Below are positions 1 through 5,807 of a stretch of DNA of 6,319 nucleotides, one piece after another (within the stretch, counting starts at the first letter, position 1; every line of letters begins with the position of its first letter). Origin of the DNA: Candidatus Nealsoniibacteriota bacterium (GTDB lineage Bacteria; Patescibacteriota; Minisyncoccia; Minisyncoccales; PWPS01); assembly GCA_003561025.1 (NCBI GenBank), contig PWII01000052.1, forward strand, positions 1 through 6,319. The letters run 5' to 3'. Under the pieces are notes generated by a model that saw nothing but the letters and a program-made list of their open reading frames with translations, did not search any database and was not told the DNA's origin. A program made the position numbers and the translations under genes.

Positions 1-34
1 AGCGCTATTTTATTTTTTAAATTGTTGTTCTGGA

Positions 35-63
35 ATTATATATAAAAACTGTCAAAATAGCAA
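35..63 (-). promoter_or_regulatory. possible promoter for a gene beyond the left edge
   Basis: Downstream of virB4 the minus strand carries TTGCTA (63-58, four of six bases of the -35 box), a 17-base spacer and a perfect TATAAT (40-35). A perfect TTGACA (55-50) is also present but only 9 bases from that TATAAT, so it does not pair with it. No gene start is visible in the remaining bases 1-34. The -35 candidate overlaps the hairpin described at 54-85. Weak evidence in AT-rich sequence. Confidence 0.25.
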
Positions 64-85
64 AGATTTTAATTAAAACTTTGCT
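54..85 (-). terminator. weak intrinsic-terminator-like hairpin over the virB4 stop codon
   Basis: On the minus strand AGCAAAG (85-79) pairs with CTTTGCT (65-59). The stem continues with TTTT (78-75) against AAAA (70-67) after a single bulged T (66), giving 11 bp around an AATT loop, and is followed by ATTTT (58-54). The TAA stop codon (75-73) falls partly in the loop. The stem has only three G-C pairs and the T-run is short, so termination would be inefficient at best. Its position exactly at the end of the last T4SS gene supports the call. Confidence 0.4.
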
Positions 86-1869
86 CTTTCTTTTTTCATC
101 TTGGCAATCTCTTCAGGAGAAGATGTAATAATCTGATCTTCCGTATAGGATGCTGTTATCTTTATCGCGACATGTTTTTGTCCTGCAAAGAATATCCCTT
201 CTCCGACTTCACCTTCAAGTAGAATAAACTTCTCTTCTTCTGTAAGATTAAAGACTTGCTGAATCATATCAATTACCGCGGAAGACTGCTTTAATAATAT
301 CTTAAGGGCAGAGTTTGTCACAATCGGCTTTCCGTAACTTGACTGCATAAAGTCGGATACATCTTGCGTAATTGTTGTAACTCCAAGCCAATACTTTCTC
401 GCCCTCTTTACAAGCCCAAACAAAAACGATGCTCCATCTTCTGTCTGCATCATAAGCCACGCCTCATCAATAACAAAGAGTCTTTTCTTTATGGAAGAAG
501 ACACCGTCTTCCAGATAAACCGCATAATAATAAACATCGCGATAGGCCTCATCTCATCTTCCAAGTCTCTTATTCCAAAAACAGTTAAATTATTATTCAT
601 TGACACATTGGTGTGTTGATTAAAAAACTCTGCATATGTTCCTCTTGTAAATCTCCTTAATCGCAAAATAAGTGGTCTTGTTCCTTCCATCGACTCTAAT
701 ACCTGCTCCAAATCAGAAAGAAGTGGTACTTTTTCGGCCCACGTGCTTGGGTCGCTATCGGGAGTAATATCTCTTGCGGCATAAGTCTCTGTAATTGCTT
801 GATCTATAATAGAATCTTCTTCTGTCCCAAGCCCACCAAGCATCACTCGGAGAAGACCTACAAGGTTAATTGTATTTGTTCTCAATACTTCTTCCGGCTT
901 TTCATCCTCTCTTGGGATAGGAAGGTCAAAAGGATTAATCTGATGACTGGAACCGATAGATATGTTGTAAAAAGCACCGCCCACGGACTCTGCAAGGGTC
1001 TTGTATTCATTTTCAGGATCTACGATAATTACATCCACTCCACTCATCAAAGACCTCAATACATCGAGCTTAACAAGATATGATTTACCTGCACCGGATG
1101 TTCCAAAGATAACGGCATTTGCATTTTCAAGAGAAAAGCGGTCAAATAGGACAAGTGAGCGGTTATGTTTATTTACTCCGTAAAGTATTCCGTCAGAAGA
1201 TGTCAAATCAAAAGAGATAAAAGGAAAAATACTGGATAACGGCTCCGTATTCATTGGAGTGTGAGTTTGGAGCAAGTCCATTCCATAAGGAGAGGTGCTG
1301 GTAAAGGCAGCGCCTTGCTGAAATAGAGCCGGTCTTATATATATCACTTTTGCTTCAAAGATAGATCTCAAAACACTCTCCGTATCCTCTATCTCTTTTT
1401 CAGAGCTTCCATATATCGTAATATAGAGTCCAAAATAAAACATTCTCTCTTGTGCCGACTGCAATCTATCTCTTAACTCTTCCATATCTTTGTACGCCGT
1501 TTCAAGAATAGGGTTTCTCACCAATCCTTTTTCTTCATTGTCCATAATTTCCGCCTGCACTTCAGTCAATCTTTTTCTTAACTTTTTTAAGACATCTTCA
1601 GTGCTTGCCGGATGCACAAAAAAAGATATGTCAAGCTGAACATTTAGATTTATAACAGGGGAAACCCACCCCGCTGTAATATAGTGAGGATAAGAAAAGA
1701 CAAAAAAGGATCTACAATACTTTTCTTCAACTCTAATCTGTCCTTGTAGTTCTTGAATAGAAGAAGGAGCAATAACATCAACAAGCTTTAGGGCATTACT
1801 CTCTTGCTCTTTTCCTTCTTCAGGCTTTCCTCCTCCCATTAAGTTTTTAAATTTGTCTATAATAGACAT
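73..1869 (-). CDS. virB4: VirB4-family type IV secretion ATPase
   Basis: This 598-residue protein is a VirB4/TrbE/TraC-type ATPase, the cytoplasmic motor at the base of type IV secretion machines, which uses ATP to drive assembly or substrate transfer. Residues about 25-240 form the VirB4-type N-terminal region, including the stretch around IAPSSIQE and the block VSPVINLNVQLDISFFVHP. The RecA/FtsK-like motor domain follows: Walker A GTSGAGKS at 256-263 (Lys262), DPENEY at 284-289, INPFD at 311-315, Walker B RLFVIDEA at 463-470 (Asp468, Glu469), and TTITQD at 498-503 (Gln502). All catalytic residues look intact. There is no signal peptide or convincing membrane helix, as expected for a peripheral membrane ATPase. 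At 598 residues it is short for VirB4/TraC, which are often near 800; the 208-residue gene 16 bases upstream resembles the missing first part. The ATG at 1869 has no clear Shine-Dalgarno sequence. The family call is secure; the substrate is unknown. Confidence 0.95.
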   Translation of the reverse strand: MSIIDKFKNLMGGGKPEEGKEQESNALKLVDVIAPSSIQELQGQIRVEEKYCRSFFVFSYPHYITAGWVSPVINLNVQLDISFFVHPASTEDVLKKLRKRLTEVQAEIMDNEEKGLVRNPILETAYKDMEELRDRLQSAQERMFYFGLYITIYGSSEKEIEDTESVLRSIFEAKVIYIRPALFQQGAAFTSTSPYGMDLLQTHTPMNTEPLSSIFPFISFDLTSSDGILYGVNKHNRSLVLFDRFSLENANAVIFGTSGAGKSYLVKLDVLRSLMSGVDVIIVDPENEYKTLAESVGGAFYNISIGSSHQINPFDLPIPREDEKPEEVLRTNTINLVGLLRVMLGGLGTEEDSIIDQAITETYAARDITPDSDPSTWAEKVPLLSDLEQVLESMEGTRPLILRLRRFTRGTYAEFFNQHTNVSMNNNLTVFGIRDLEDEMRPIAMFIIMRFIWKTVSSSIKKRLFVIDEAWLMMQTEDGASFLFGLVKRARKYWLGVTTITQDVSDFMQSSYGKPIVTNSALKILLKQSSAVIDMIQQVFNLTEEEKFILLEGEVGEGIFFAGQKHVAIKITASYTEDQIITSSPEEIAKMKKERAKF

Positions 1870-1885
1870 AGGTATAAGTCACTTT

Positions 1886-2512
1886 TTATATTACTAATTC
1901 TTCCGGGAATTCCGGATAATAACCGCTCTCTGCACTCTTTGGATGAAATAATGCCCAAAAAAGCTCTATTATCTCTATCGTTGTAAGCGGAGCACAATGA
2001 AGTCCACACCTTCTAAGTCCAAGAGCAACAAACTCCATTCTCTGATAGAGCTGATCTTTTCCTCTCTGAAAGACTTCACCAACAACATCTTCCTCCTTTT
2101 TTTTGCCTCCCTTCCCTGACGAGGAAAAAGGAATTGCATAGGGAACAACGACAAAAAAAGTCTTTGTGTAAATTGATTCTTTGCTAATAAAGTCTTCCAA
2201 AAATTGACGGTATCCTGTTGTCTGTTGTTTGAGTAATTCGTTTTTCTGGTTTTTTTCAAGCTCTTTTATCTTATCGATATATCCTGTAATATTTGTCTTT
2301 CTCGACTGAACCACTATCTGACATGGAAAATCAAGAGCATTTAAAAAAGATTGAAATTGATATATTATCGCCTCTTGCTCGTCTCTTGATTTAAGTGCGA
2401 TATTGATAGAAGAGACCATTAGAACACCTCTAAGGCCCTTGTTCTTTAAAACAATAACACCCTCTCTTACTTGTTTGATTGGAATAAAATCCTGTGCGCT
2501 TTTTTTTGCCAT
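1886..2512 (-). CDS. TraC-like protein (VirB4 N-terminal-domain-like)
   Basis: This 208-residue protein resembles the beginning of VirB4/TraC ATPases and lacks any motor domain. Residues 9-70 run as an alternating strand and helix region: FIPIKQVREGVIVLKNKGL, then VLMVSSINIALKSRDEQEAI, then a helix and a strand ending in QIVVQSRK. This matches the pattern at the very start of Gram-positive and Patescibacteria VirB4-like proteins. Residues 78-113 are a charged, probably coiled helix. FFVVVPYAIPF (119-129) is a strand, and 133-141 is a basic and acidic loop. The last part (150-190) carries LRRCGLHCAPLTTIEIIELFWALFHP, typical of TraC-like domains. There is no Walker motif and no membrane segment. 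It lies 12 bases after the PrgI-like gene and 16 bases before virB4, so it is surely co-transcribed with both. Its likely role is as a structural partner of VirB4 at the inner-membrane complex, possibly its detached N-terminal part. Family placement is from memory of conserved motifs. Confidence 0.8.
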   Translation of the reverse strand: MAKKSAQDFIPIKQVREGVIVLKNKGLRGVLMVSSINIALKSRDEQEAIIYQFQSFLNALDFPCQIVVQSRKTNITGYIDKIKELEKNQKNELLKQQTTGYRQFLEDFISKESIYTKTFFVVVPYAIPFSSSGKGGKKKEEDVVGEVFQRGKDQLYQRMEFVALGLRRCGLHCAPLTTIEIIELFWALFHPKSAESGYYPEFPEELVI

Positions 2513-2524
2513 AAATAGATTTCT

Positions 2525-2938
2525 TTAGAATGTCTCAATTTCACTGGACATATTTCCCAAATTACTTGTTCTCGCCTTCTTTGGTCCACTATCTTCCTCT
2601 TTTTTGTCCTCAATAACCACTTTTCTTCTCTTTGGCATCGATGTTTCCATCGGCATTATCTTCTTTTCCCAAATATACTCTCGCGAAGATATACTAAAAA
2701 TAACCATCTTTTTTAGGTATTCTGGTAACGGTTGACCTGATACTTGTAAAAATGCGAGAGCAATTCCAATCGAGCCAAGAAGAATCGCAATAGAATAAAA
2801 TGCCGGTCCGGTTCCCATTGCAAAATAGAGCATAAGAATAATAAAGCCGACAGCTCCAACATAAAGTAGCTGGGAAAATGTCGCCGGCCCTACAATCTTC
2901 GCCTTATAGTCTACATGTCGTGGAACTTTATAACGCAT
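2525..2938 (-). CDS. prgI: PrgI-family inner-membrane protein (VirB3 equivalent)
   Basis: This 137-residue protein fits the PrgI family, small two-helix membrane proteins that take the place of VirB3 next to VirB4 in Gram-positive and Patescibacteria type IV secretion loci. The N-terminus YKVPRHVDYKAKIVGPATFSQL (3-24) shows the family signature of a VP(R/Q)-hV-D-Y lead followed by KIVGP. Two hydrophobic segments follow at about 22-41 and 46-65. The sequence VIFSISSREYIWEKK (79-93) matches the family's conserved post-membrane region ending in a Trp near basic residues. Residues 95-137 are a hydrophilic, probably disordered tail rich in Lys, Glu and Asp. The start at 2938 puts the signature at the usual distance from the N-terminus. 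It is preceded by GAG and a run of six As, a poor Shine-Dalgarno. Gene order PrgI - TraC-like - VirB4 supports the call independently of the sequence. Confidence 0.9.
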   Translation of the reverse strand: MRYKVPRHVDYKAKIVGPATFSQLLYVGAVGFIILMLYFAMGTGPAFYSIAILLGSIGIALAFLQVSGQPLPEYLKKMVIFSISSREYIWEKKIMPMETSMPKRRKVVIEDKKEEDSGPKKARTSNLGNMSSEIETF

Positions 2939-2993
2939 TTTTTCTCATTAATTACCAATATCATTAAAGCCTAAATTAAGAGGAAGTCTTGAA

Positions 2994-3031
2994 AATGATT
3001 AGATAGTCTCACCTCTCTTGAAATAATCATT
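2994..3031 (-). repeat. weak inverted repeat over the stop codon of the 139-aa gene
   Basis: AATGATTA (minus strand, 3031-3024) and TAATCATT (3001-2994) form a perfect 8-bp inverted repeat around a 22-base loop; the first arm includes the TGA stop of the upstream gene. An 8-base direct repeat TTTCAAGA (3023-3016 and 2994-2987) overlaps it. The stem has a single G-C pair and no long T-run, so it is not a convincing terminator. It lies in the 88-base gap before the PrgI-like gene, one of the two widest spacers in the window. It could affect RNA processing or be chance in AT-rich DNA. Confidence 0.25.
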
Positions 3032-3446
3032 CAATCGGCTCTCTGTATGTGTCTTTCTTACTATTTTCTGGATCCATGCTTACGGGTTTCTCTACTTCTC
3101 TCTCTTTTTCTTCTTCTTTTGCTCTATCATCTTCTTCCAAAACAGCTGGAATTTGAGAAAATATGATTTCATCTGCTCTCTGAGCGATACTCTCTACCGT
3201 GCTCTTTTGCGCCTCTATGCTATTTTCCAAAACAGAGACTAGCTCCTCTTTTTTAAGTTCACCAAAAATAGTATGTATAATTTTAGACGCAACCTCTTCT
3301 ACGTCTTCTTTTTTTGAAACTTTATGTTCAACGCATATATTGGCAATTTTTTGTGCAGTCTTCTCGCTTAAAGAAAACTTAATAAGGGCCTCGGGAAAGG
3401 CTTCAAAAAACGCCGGACACTTATCTCTTAATGTTTCTATATCCAT
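3027..3446 (-). CDS. small helical protein, YREPIE C-terminus (paralog B)
   Basis: Function is not recognised. The 139-residue product is soluble, strongly charged and predicted mostly helical. Residues about 1-105 look like a compact helical domain: FPEALIKFSLSEKTAQKI (17-34), IIHTIFGELKKEEL (56-69), then a long amphipathic helix to about 105. An acidic linker follows, with EEDDRAKEEEKEREVE at 104-119, and the protein ends in DTYREPIE. It aligns with the 135-residue protein encoded at 5400-5807, in register from residue 17 with a single one-residue gap: shared Pro18, Lys23, Phe24, Ala31, Ile34, Ile37, His41, then Leu, Val, Ile-Glu, Lys, Ile-Ala, and Leu-Glu before the linker. About 20 of 88 positions match by eye, so it is a diverged paralog. 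It starts 11 bases after the VirB6-like gene, with TAATAAAATTT before the ATG and no Shine-Dalgarno. Context suggests an accessory or regulatory subunit of the secretion machine; this is inference. Confidence 0.85.
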   Translation of the reverse strand: MDIETLRDKCPAFFEAFPEALIKFSLSEKTAQKIANICVEHKVSKKEDVEEVASKIIHTIFGELKKEELVSVLENSIEAQKSTVESIAQRADEIIFSQIPAVLEEDDRAKEEEKEREVEKPVSMDPENSKKDTYREPIE

Positions 3447-3457
3447 AAATTTTATTA

Positions 3458-5332
3458 TTAAAATAGATCCATTCTTCCCGCGTCACCTTCTCTCTTTCTA
3501 TCTTCTCTATAATCCAGTTTTGGCTTCGGTCTTTTATTATCTTGACTTCCTTCGTCTCTATTTGTTACTCTTTCTATCTTTCTTCTGCTCTCTGTTTTTG
3601 ATGTACTTTGTGACCCTCCTCCTGTTTGCCCACTTCTCATATCTATGTTTGCTGTTTCCGCTCCCTTTCCTTCTACTCTTGTCTTTTCTTGTCTTCCTCC
3701 TCCCTCTCTTTCCGGAAGACCTTCTTTGACCTTTACAACTGTCTCTTGCTTCCCTCCTCCCTCTCTTTCCGGAAGACCTTCCTTAATTTTTACATCTGCC
3801 GTTTCTATCTTTTGCCCCGACGTAGTCTGTTCTGCCTCCCTTTTTTCTCTCATTGCATCTCTGCTCCTATCAGAACCAATAAACTTACTGGAATCAAATT
3901 CTTTCCCTTCTTTTGGAGTTGTTTCACTTCTTCTAGCACCTCCCATTTGACTTACTTCTCCTTTTTGTCTTGTTCGTCCTTCTTCGCTAAATAATCCTGC
4001 TATCTCTTCTACCGCTCCCTTTGTTCCTTCGGATGCATACGTTGTTATCTCTATTGATGAAGGTCTTTGAGAAAATCCTTGGCTACCGGGCAAGTCACTA
4101 TCTGTTGCTTTTCTCCTATGTAGAGAATCTGCTCTTCTTGTTGTTGTGGGAGAAGAAGGCGCTCCTCCTGCCCCGGGAGTAGAGGATGGCTGTACTGGCG
4201 CTCTAAACGCATTCTTGACAGCACCTGTCGCATCAGCCGTCTTTTCCTTCATTGAGGTAGAGAAATTAATTGTCGGTTTTTTGATTGTTGTCGCTGTCTT
4301 CTGGAATCCTTGCACAACAGCTTTTGCCCCTGCAGAAGATATCGCAAATGTGACAAGAAGACCAAAAAAGCTAAAAAACATCGGTATCATTAAGGGGAAA
4401 ATTCCTACAAATGCACCAACCTCAACTCCTTGATGTTCTGTTAATCGTGGCATTATCGTTTCTCTTCCTATTTGTTGAAGAATTATTTCACCAAAATAGA
4501 GGAATGCTGCTGCTGCCACCCCCGCTAAACACCACCCTATAAACCAGCTCCACCATCTCCTAAAGAAAGGCTGTGTTGCCGGTAATATATAACAGAAAAA
4601 CCCTAAAGGGGATATAATGACGAGAAGCCATATTGCGACATACCTCATTGTGAAGAGAATTCCGTAACAAAAATAGACAAAGCCAAAGAAGAGATTAAAG
4701 AGGGTAAACATAACCATCTTTGTTGTCGGGTGAAGCGCTTGACTCTCAAATGTCATCCACATGACTCTGGATAAGTCCATAGCAATTGTGCTATATAAGC
4801 CTCTAACTTGGGATATAAAAAAGGAGTCCTGGCTTATCATTGAAGTAAAATATCTCATTGCGATATTTGATGCATCTATAAAGATTCCCAAAATAACCGG
4901 TGTAAAGTTGATTAAGAGTGCTACTCCTACAAGCCGAGGTAGTGTCTTTTGCCACTTATATGTCTCTATCTGAAGTGATGTAGAAAGCCCTATAATAATT
5001 AGGACTATAATAAAGAACATATTTACAAAGTCACGCATAACCGCCCATCCATGAGTCACAAAGGGATTGGTAGTATAGCCGATATTCATAAACTCATTGC
5101 TTACAGACAATCTAAGAAGCCAGTCAGCAAAAGTAGAAAAAGCGAGAGACATCGTCGTTATTGCAAAAAGCAAAACCCCTGTCACATAGTTTCCGACATA
5201 TCTTCCCGTGTCTGAAGGAGACCCTTCTATAAAGAGAAAAGGGATTGCTACTCCCACTACTATAAGAGAAGCTAAAGCGATATATTTTTTTTGCAAGATT
5301 CTTCTAAAAAAATTCCTCCTTTTGGTTTGCAT
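3458..5332 (-). CDS. VirB6/TrbL-like polytopic membrane protein with long hydrophilic tail
   Basis: This 624-residue protein resembles the VirB6/TrbL group, which forms the channel-proximal inner-membrane part of type IV secretion machines. Hydrophobic segments lie at about 18-36 (after a basic start, MQTKRRNFFRR), 47-66, 102-119, 132-153, 206-225, 228-250, 263-284 and 307-332. Between the sixth and seventh is SPLGFFCYILPATQPFFRRWWSW (241-263), whose Pro-Leu-Gly-Phe and Trp-Trp cluster is typical of Patescibacteria TrbL-like proteins. From about residue 340 to the end (285 residues) the sequence is hydrophilic and low-complexity, rich in Gly, Ser, Thr, Arg, Lys and Glu, and probably disordered. 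It contains two tandem 19-residue units (514-532 and 533-551) with the core KEGLPEREGGG. The start at 5332 gives a normal basic N-terminus. A promoter-like region lies just upstream, and the small YREPIE paralogs flank the gene on both sides. Weak sequence conservation in this family makes VirB6 a structural call rather than a firm orthology. Confidence 0.85.
   Translation of the reverse strand: MQTKRRNFFRRILQKKYIALASLIVVGVAIPFLFIEGSPSDTGRYVGNYVTGVLLFAITTMSLAFSTFADWLLRLSVSNEFMNIGYTTNPFVTHGWAVMRDFVNMFFIIVLIIIGLSTSLQIETYKWQKTLPRLVGVALLINFTPVILGIFIDASNIAMRYFTSMISQDSFFISQVRGLYSTIAMDLSRVMWMTFESQALHPTTKMVMFTLFNLFFGFVYFCYGILFTMRYVAIWLLVIISPLGFFCYILPATQPFFRRWWSWFIGWCLAGVAAAAFLYFGEIILQQIGRETIMPRLTEHQGVEVGAFVGIFPLMIPMFFSFFGLLVTFAISSAGAKAVVQGFQKTATTIKKPTINFSTSMKEKTADATGAVKNAFRAPVQPSSTPGAGGAPSSPTTTRRADSLHRRKATDSDLPGSQGFSQRPSSIEITTYASEGTKGAVEEIAGLFSEEGRTRQKGEVSQMGGARRSETTPKEGKEFDSSKFIGSDRSRDAMREKREAEQTTSGQKIETADVKIKEGLPEREGGGKQETVVKVKEGLPEREGGGRQEKTRVEGKGAETANIDMRSGQTGGGSQSTSKTESRRKIERVTNRDEGSQDNKRPKPKLDYREDRKREGDAGRMDLF
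3680..3793 (-). repeat. two-copy 57-bp tandem repeat inside the VirB6-like gene
   Basis: Two adjacent 57-base units (3737-3793 and 3680-3736) encode 19-residue repeats that differ at five positions: VKIKEGLPEREGGGKQETV and VKVKEGLPEREGGGRQEKT. A block of 29 bases is identical in both (3696-3724 and 3753-3781), so the duplication is fairly recent. A possible decayed third copy, with GGG-x-Q-x-T spacing, follows at residues 563-577. The unit keeps the reading frame and lies in the disordered tail, where copy number could vary between strains. Confidence 0.9.
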
Positions 5333-5334
5333 TT

Positions 5335-5380
5335 TAATACTCTTTATAAGTATAATTATTATATCATGATACTCTTTTTA
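5335..5380 (-). repeat. 14-base direct repeats, 32 bp apart, upstream of the VirB6-like gene
   Basis: The plus-strand blocks 5335-5348 (TAATACTCTTTATA) and 5367-5380 (TGATACTCTTTTTA) match at 12 of 14 positions, with 9 contiguous identical bases, and start exactly 32 bp apart, close to three helical turns. They flank the TATAAT element, and a 10-base palindrome TATCATGATA (5362-5371) overlaps the upstream copy. This layout would suit a regulator binding the same DNA face. The downstream copy also supplies the AAAGAG that may serve as a weak ribosome binding site for the 5332 start. It may be chance in AT-rich sequence. Confidence 0.35.
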
Positions 5381-5395
5381 CCCCTTGTCTGTCAA
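5358..5395 (-). promoter_or_regulatory. candidate promoter for the VirB6-like gene and downstream genes
   Basis: In the 67-base gap after the 135-aa gene, the minus strand holds a perfect -35 hexamer TTGACA (5395-5390). An 18-base spacer leads to TATCAT (5371-5366), a five-of-six match to the -10 box. A second option is the extended -10 element TGATATAAT (5366-5358), whose TATAAT is perfect but has no -35 at the normal distance. Transcription from the second would begin near 5351, leaving a leader of about 19 bases. The gap is wider than most others here, consistent with an internal promoter feeding the VirB6-like, 139-aa, PrgI, TraC-like and virB4 genes. Chance TATAAT matches are common in such AT-rich DNA. 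Confidence 0.5.
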
Positions 5396-5399
5396 ATAA

Positions 5400-5807
5400 C
5401 TATTCTATCGGTTCTCTGTATGAATCGCCAATACCGTCCCTCTTTTTTGGGGATTCAAAAACACTCTCTACTTTCTTCTCTTTTTTGCTATACAATTGTT
5501 CAAGAAAAGGTCTTACAGGAGAGATTACAAATCTATTAACCTCTTTTGCTATCTTTTTTGCCTTTTCCTTATTGGGCTCTATCTCTTCTGCTATAACTTC
5601 TTCCAGTCTCTCTTCCTCTATTATTCCTAAAAATATATGAGCAACAATTAGAGAAATCTTATTTCCCACAATATTATCTAAATTATGTCTCTCTCTTATC
5701 TTTTCTATATGAATAGCAATATCATCATCCCAAAAAAATTTTTGAAAATCCTTGGGAAGCTTCTCATATAGCTTTTTATATTCTTCGTCTGTATATTCGG
5801 TTAACAT
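5400..5807 (-). CDS. small helical protein, YREPIE C-terminus (paralog A)
   Basis: Function is not recognised. The 135-residue product has no signal peptide or clear membrane helix and is predicted all-helical. The N-terminal part LPKDFQKFFWDDDIAIHIEKIRERHNL (17-43) is followed by a hydrophobic helix ISLIVAHIFLGII (51-63), a segment rich in Glu (64-78), then EKAKKIAKEVNRFVISPVRPFLEQ (81-104). From memory this combination, a helix followed by EKA-x-x-IA-x-EV-N and a Pro-Arg-Pro-x-L-E end, recurs in hypothetical proteins next to Patescibacteria secretion genes. A basic linker leads to the C-terminus DSYREPIE, matched almost exactly (DTYREPIE) by the paralog at 3027-3446. It starts 18 bases after the preceding gene with only an A-rich leader and no Shine-Dalgarno, and ends with TAG. 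An accessory role in the type IV secretion complex is inferred from position only. Confidence 0.85.
   Translation of the reverse strand: MLTEYTDEEYKKLYEKLPKDFQKFFWDDDIAIHIEKIRERHNLDNIVGNKISLIVAHIFLGIIEEERLEEVIAEEIEPNKEKAKKIAKEVNRFVISPVRPFLEQLYSKKEKKVESVFESPKKRDGIGDSYREPIE

Noticed and set aside
364..1183. Plus-strand frames opposite the virB4 gene (74, 94 and 60 codons)
   Set aside because: Shadows of a strongly conserved ATPase gene, without recognisable domains.
1975..2259. Minus-strand 94-codon frame inside the TraC-like gene
   Set aside because: Out-of-frame overlap with a gene whose motifs are clear; the translation is a basic run with no family features.
2939..3026. Small upstream frame MILVINEK overlapping the PrgI start, as a leader peptide
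   Set aside because: It has no ribosome binding site, is very short, and upstream ATGs are frequent in AT-rich spacers.
73..3463. C-terminal Phe on three core proteins (VirB6-like MDLF, PrgI IETF, VirB4 RAKF) as a shared tag
   Set aside because: Only one residue is common, and the TraC-like protein ends in VI; too little to separate from chance.
3199..3729. Plus-strand open frame of 176 codons, Leu/Phe/Ser-rich, resembling a membrane protein
   Set aside because: It is antisense to the 139-aa gene and the VirB6-like tail. Its hydrophobic composition is the expected complement of Lys/Glu/Arg-rich coding sequence, and it has no promoter or ribosome binding site of its own.
3640..3780. Long pyrimidine-rich stretch on the plus strand as possible triplex-forming or regulatory DNA
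   Set aside because: The coding strand throughout is purine-rich because of Lys, Glu, Arg and Gly codons; composition explains it.
3680..3793. Tandem repeats considered as a CRISPR-like or origin iteron array
   Set aside because: Only two in-frame copies without spacers, inside a coding sequence; a protein-level duplication is sufficient.
3626..3994. Two more plus-strand frames (122 and 101 codons) with a repeated PPPSLSGRPS peptide
   Set aside because: They are antisense readings of the 57-bp repeat in the VirB6-like tail; the repeat makes sense in the minus frame, which is continuous with the membrane domain.
4051..4233. Minus-strand 60-codon frame inside the VirB6-like tail, and plus-strand frames at 4146-4433 and 4761-4973
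   Set aside because: Other-frame readings of the VirB6-like gene with no independent support.
5291..5539. Plus-strand 82-codon frame spanning the promoter gap
   Set aside because: It overlaps two minus-strand genes at both ends and has no ribosome binding site or recognisable product; the gap is better explained as regulatory.
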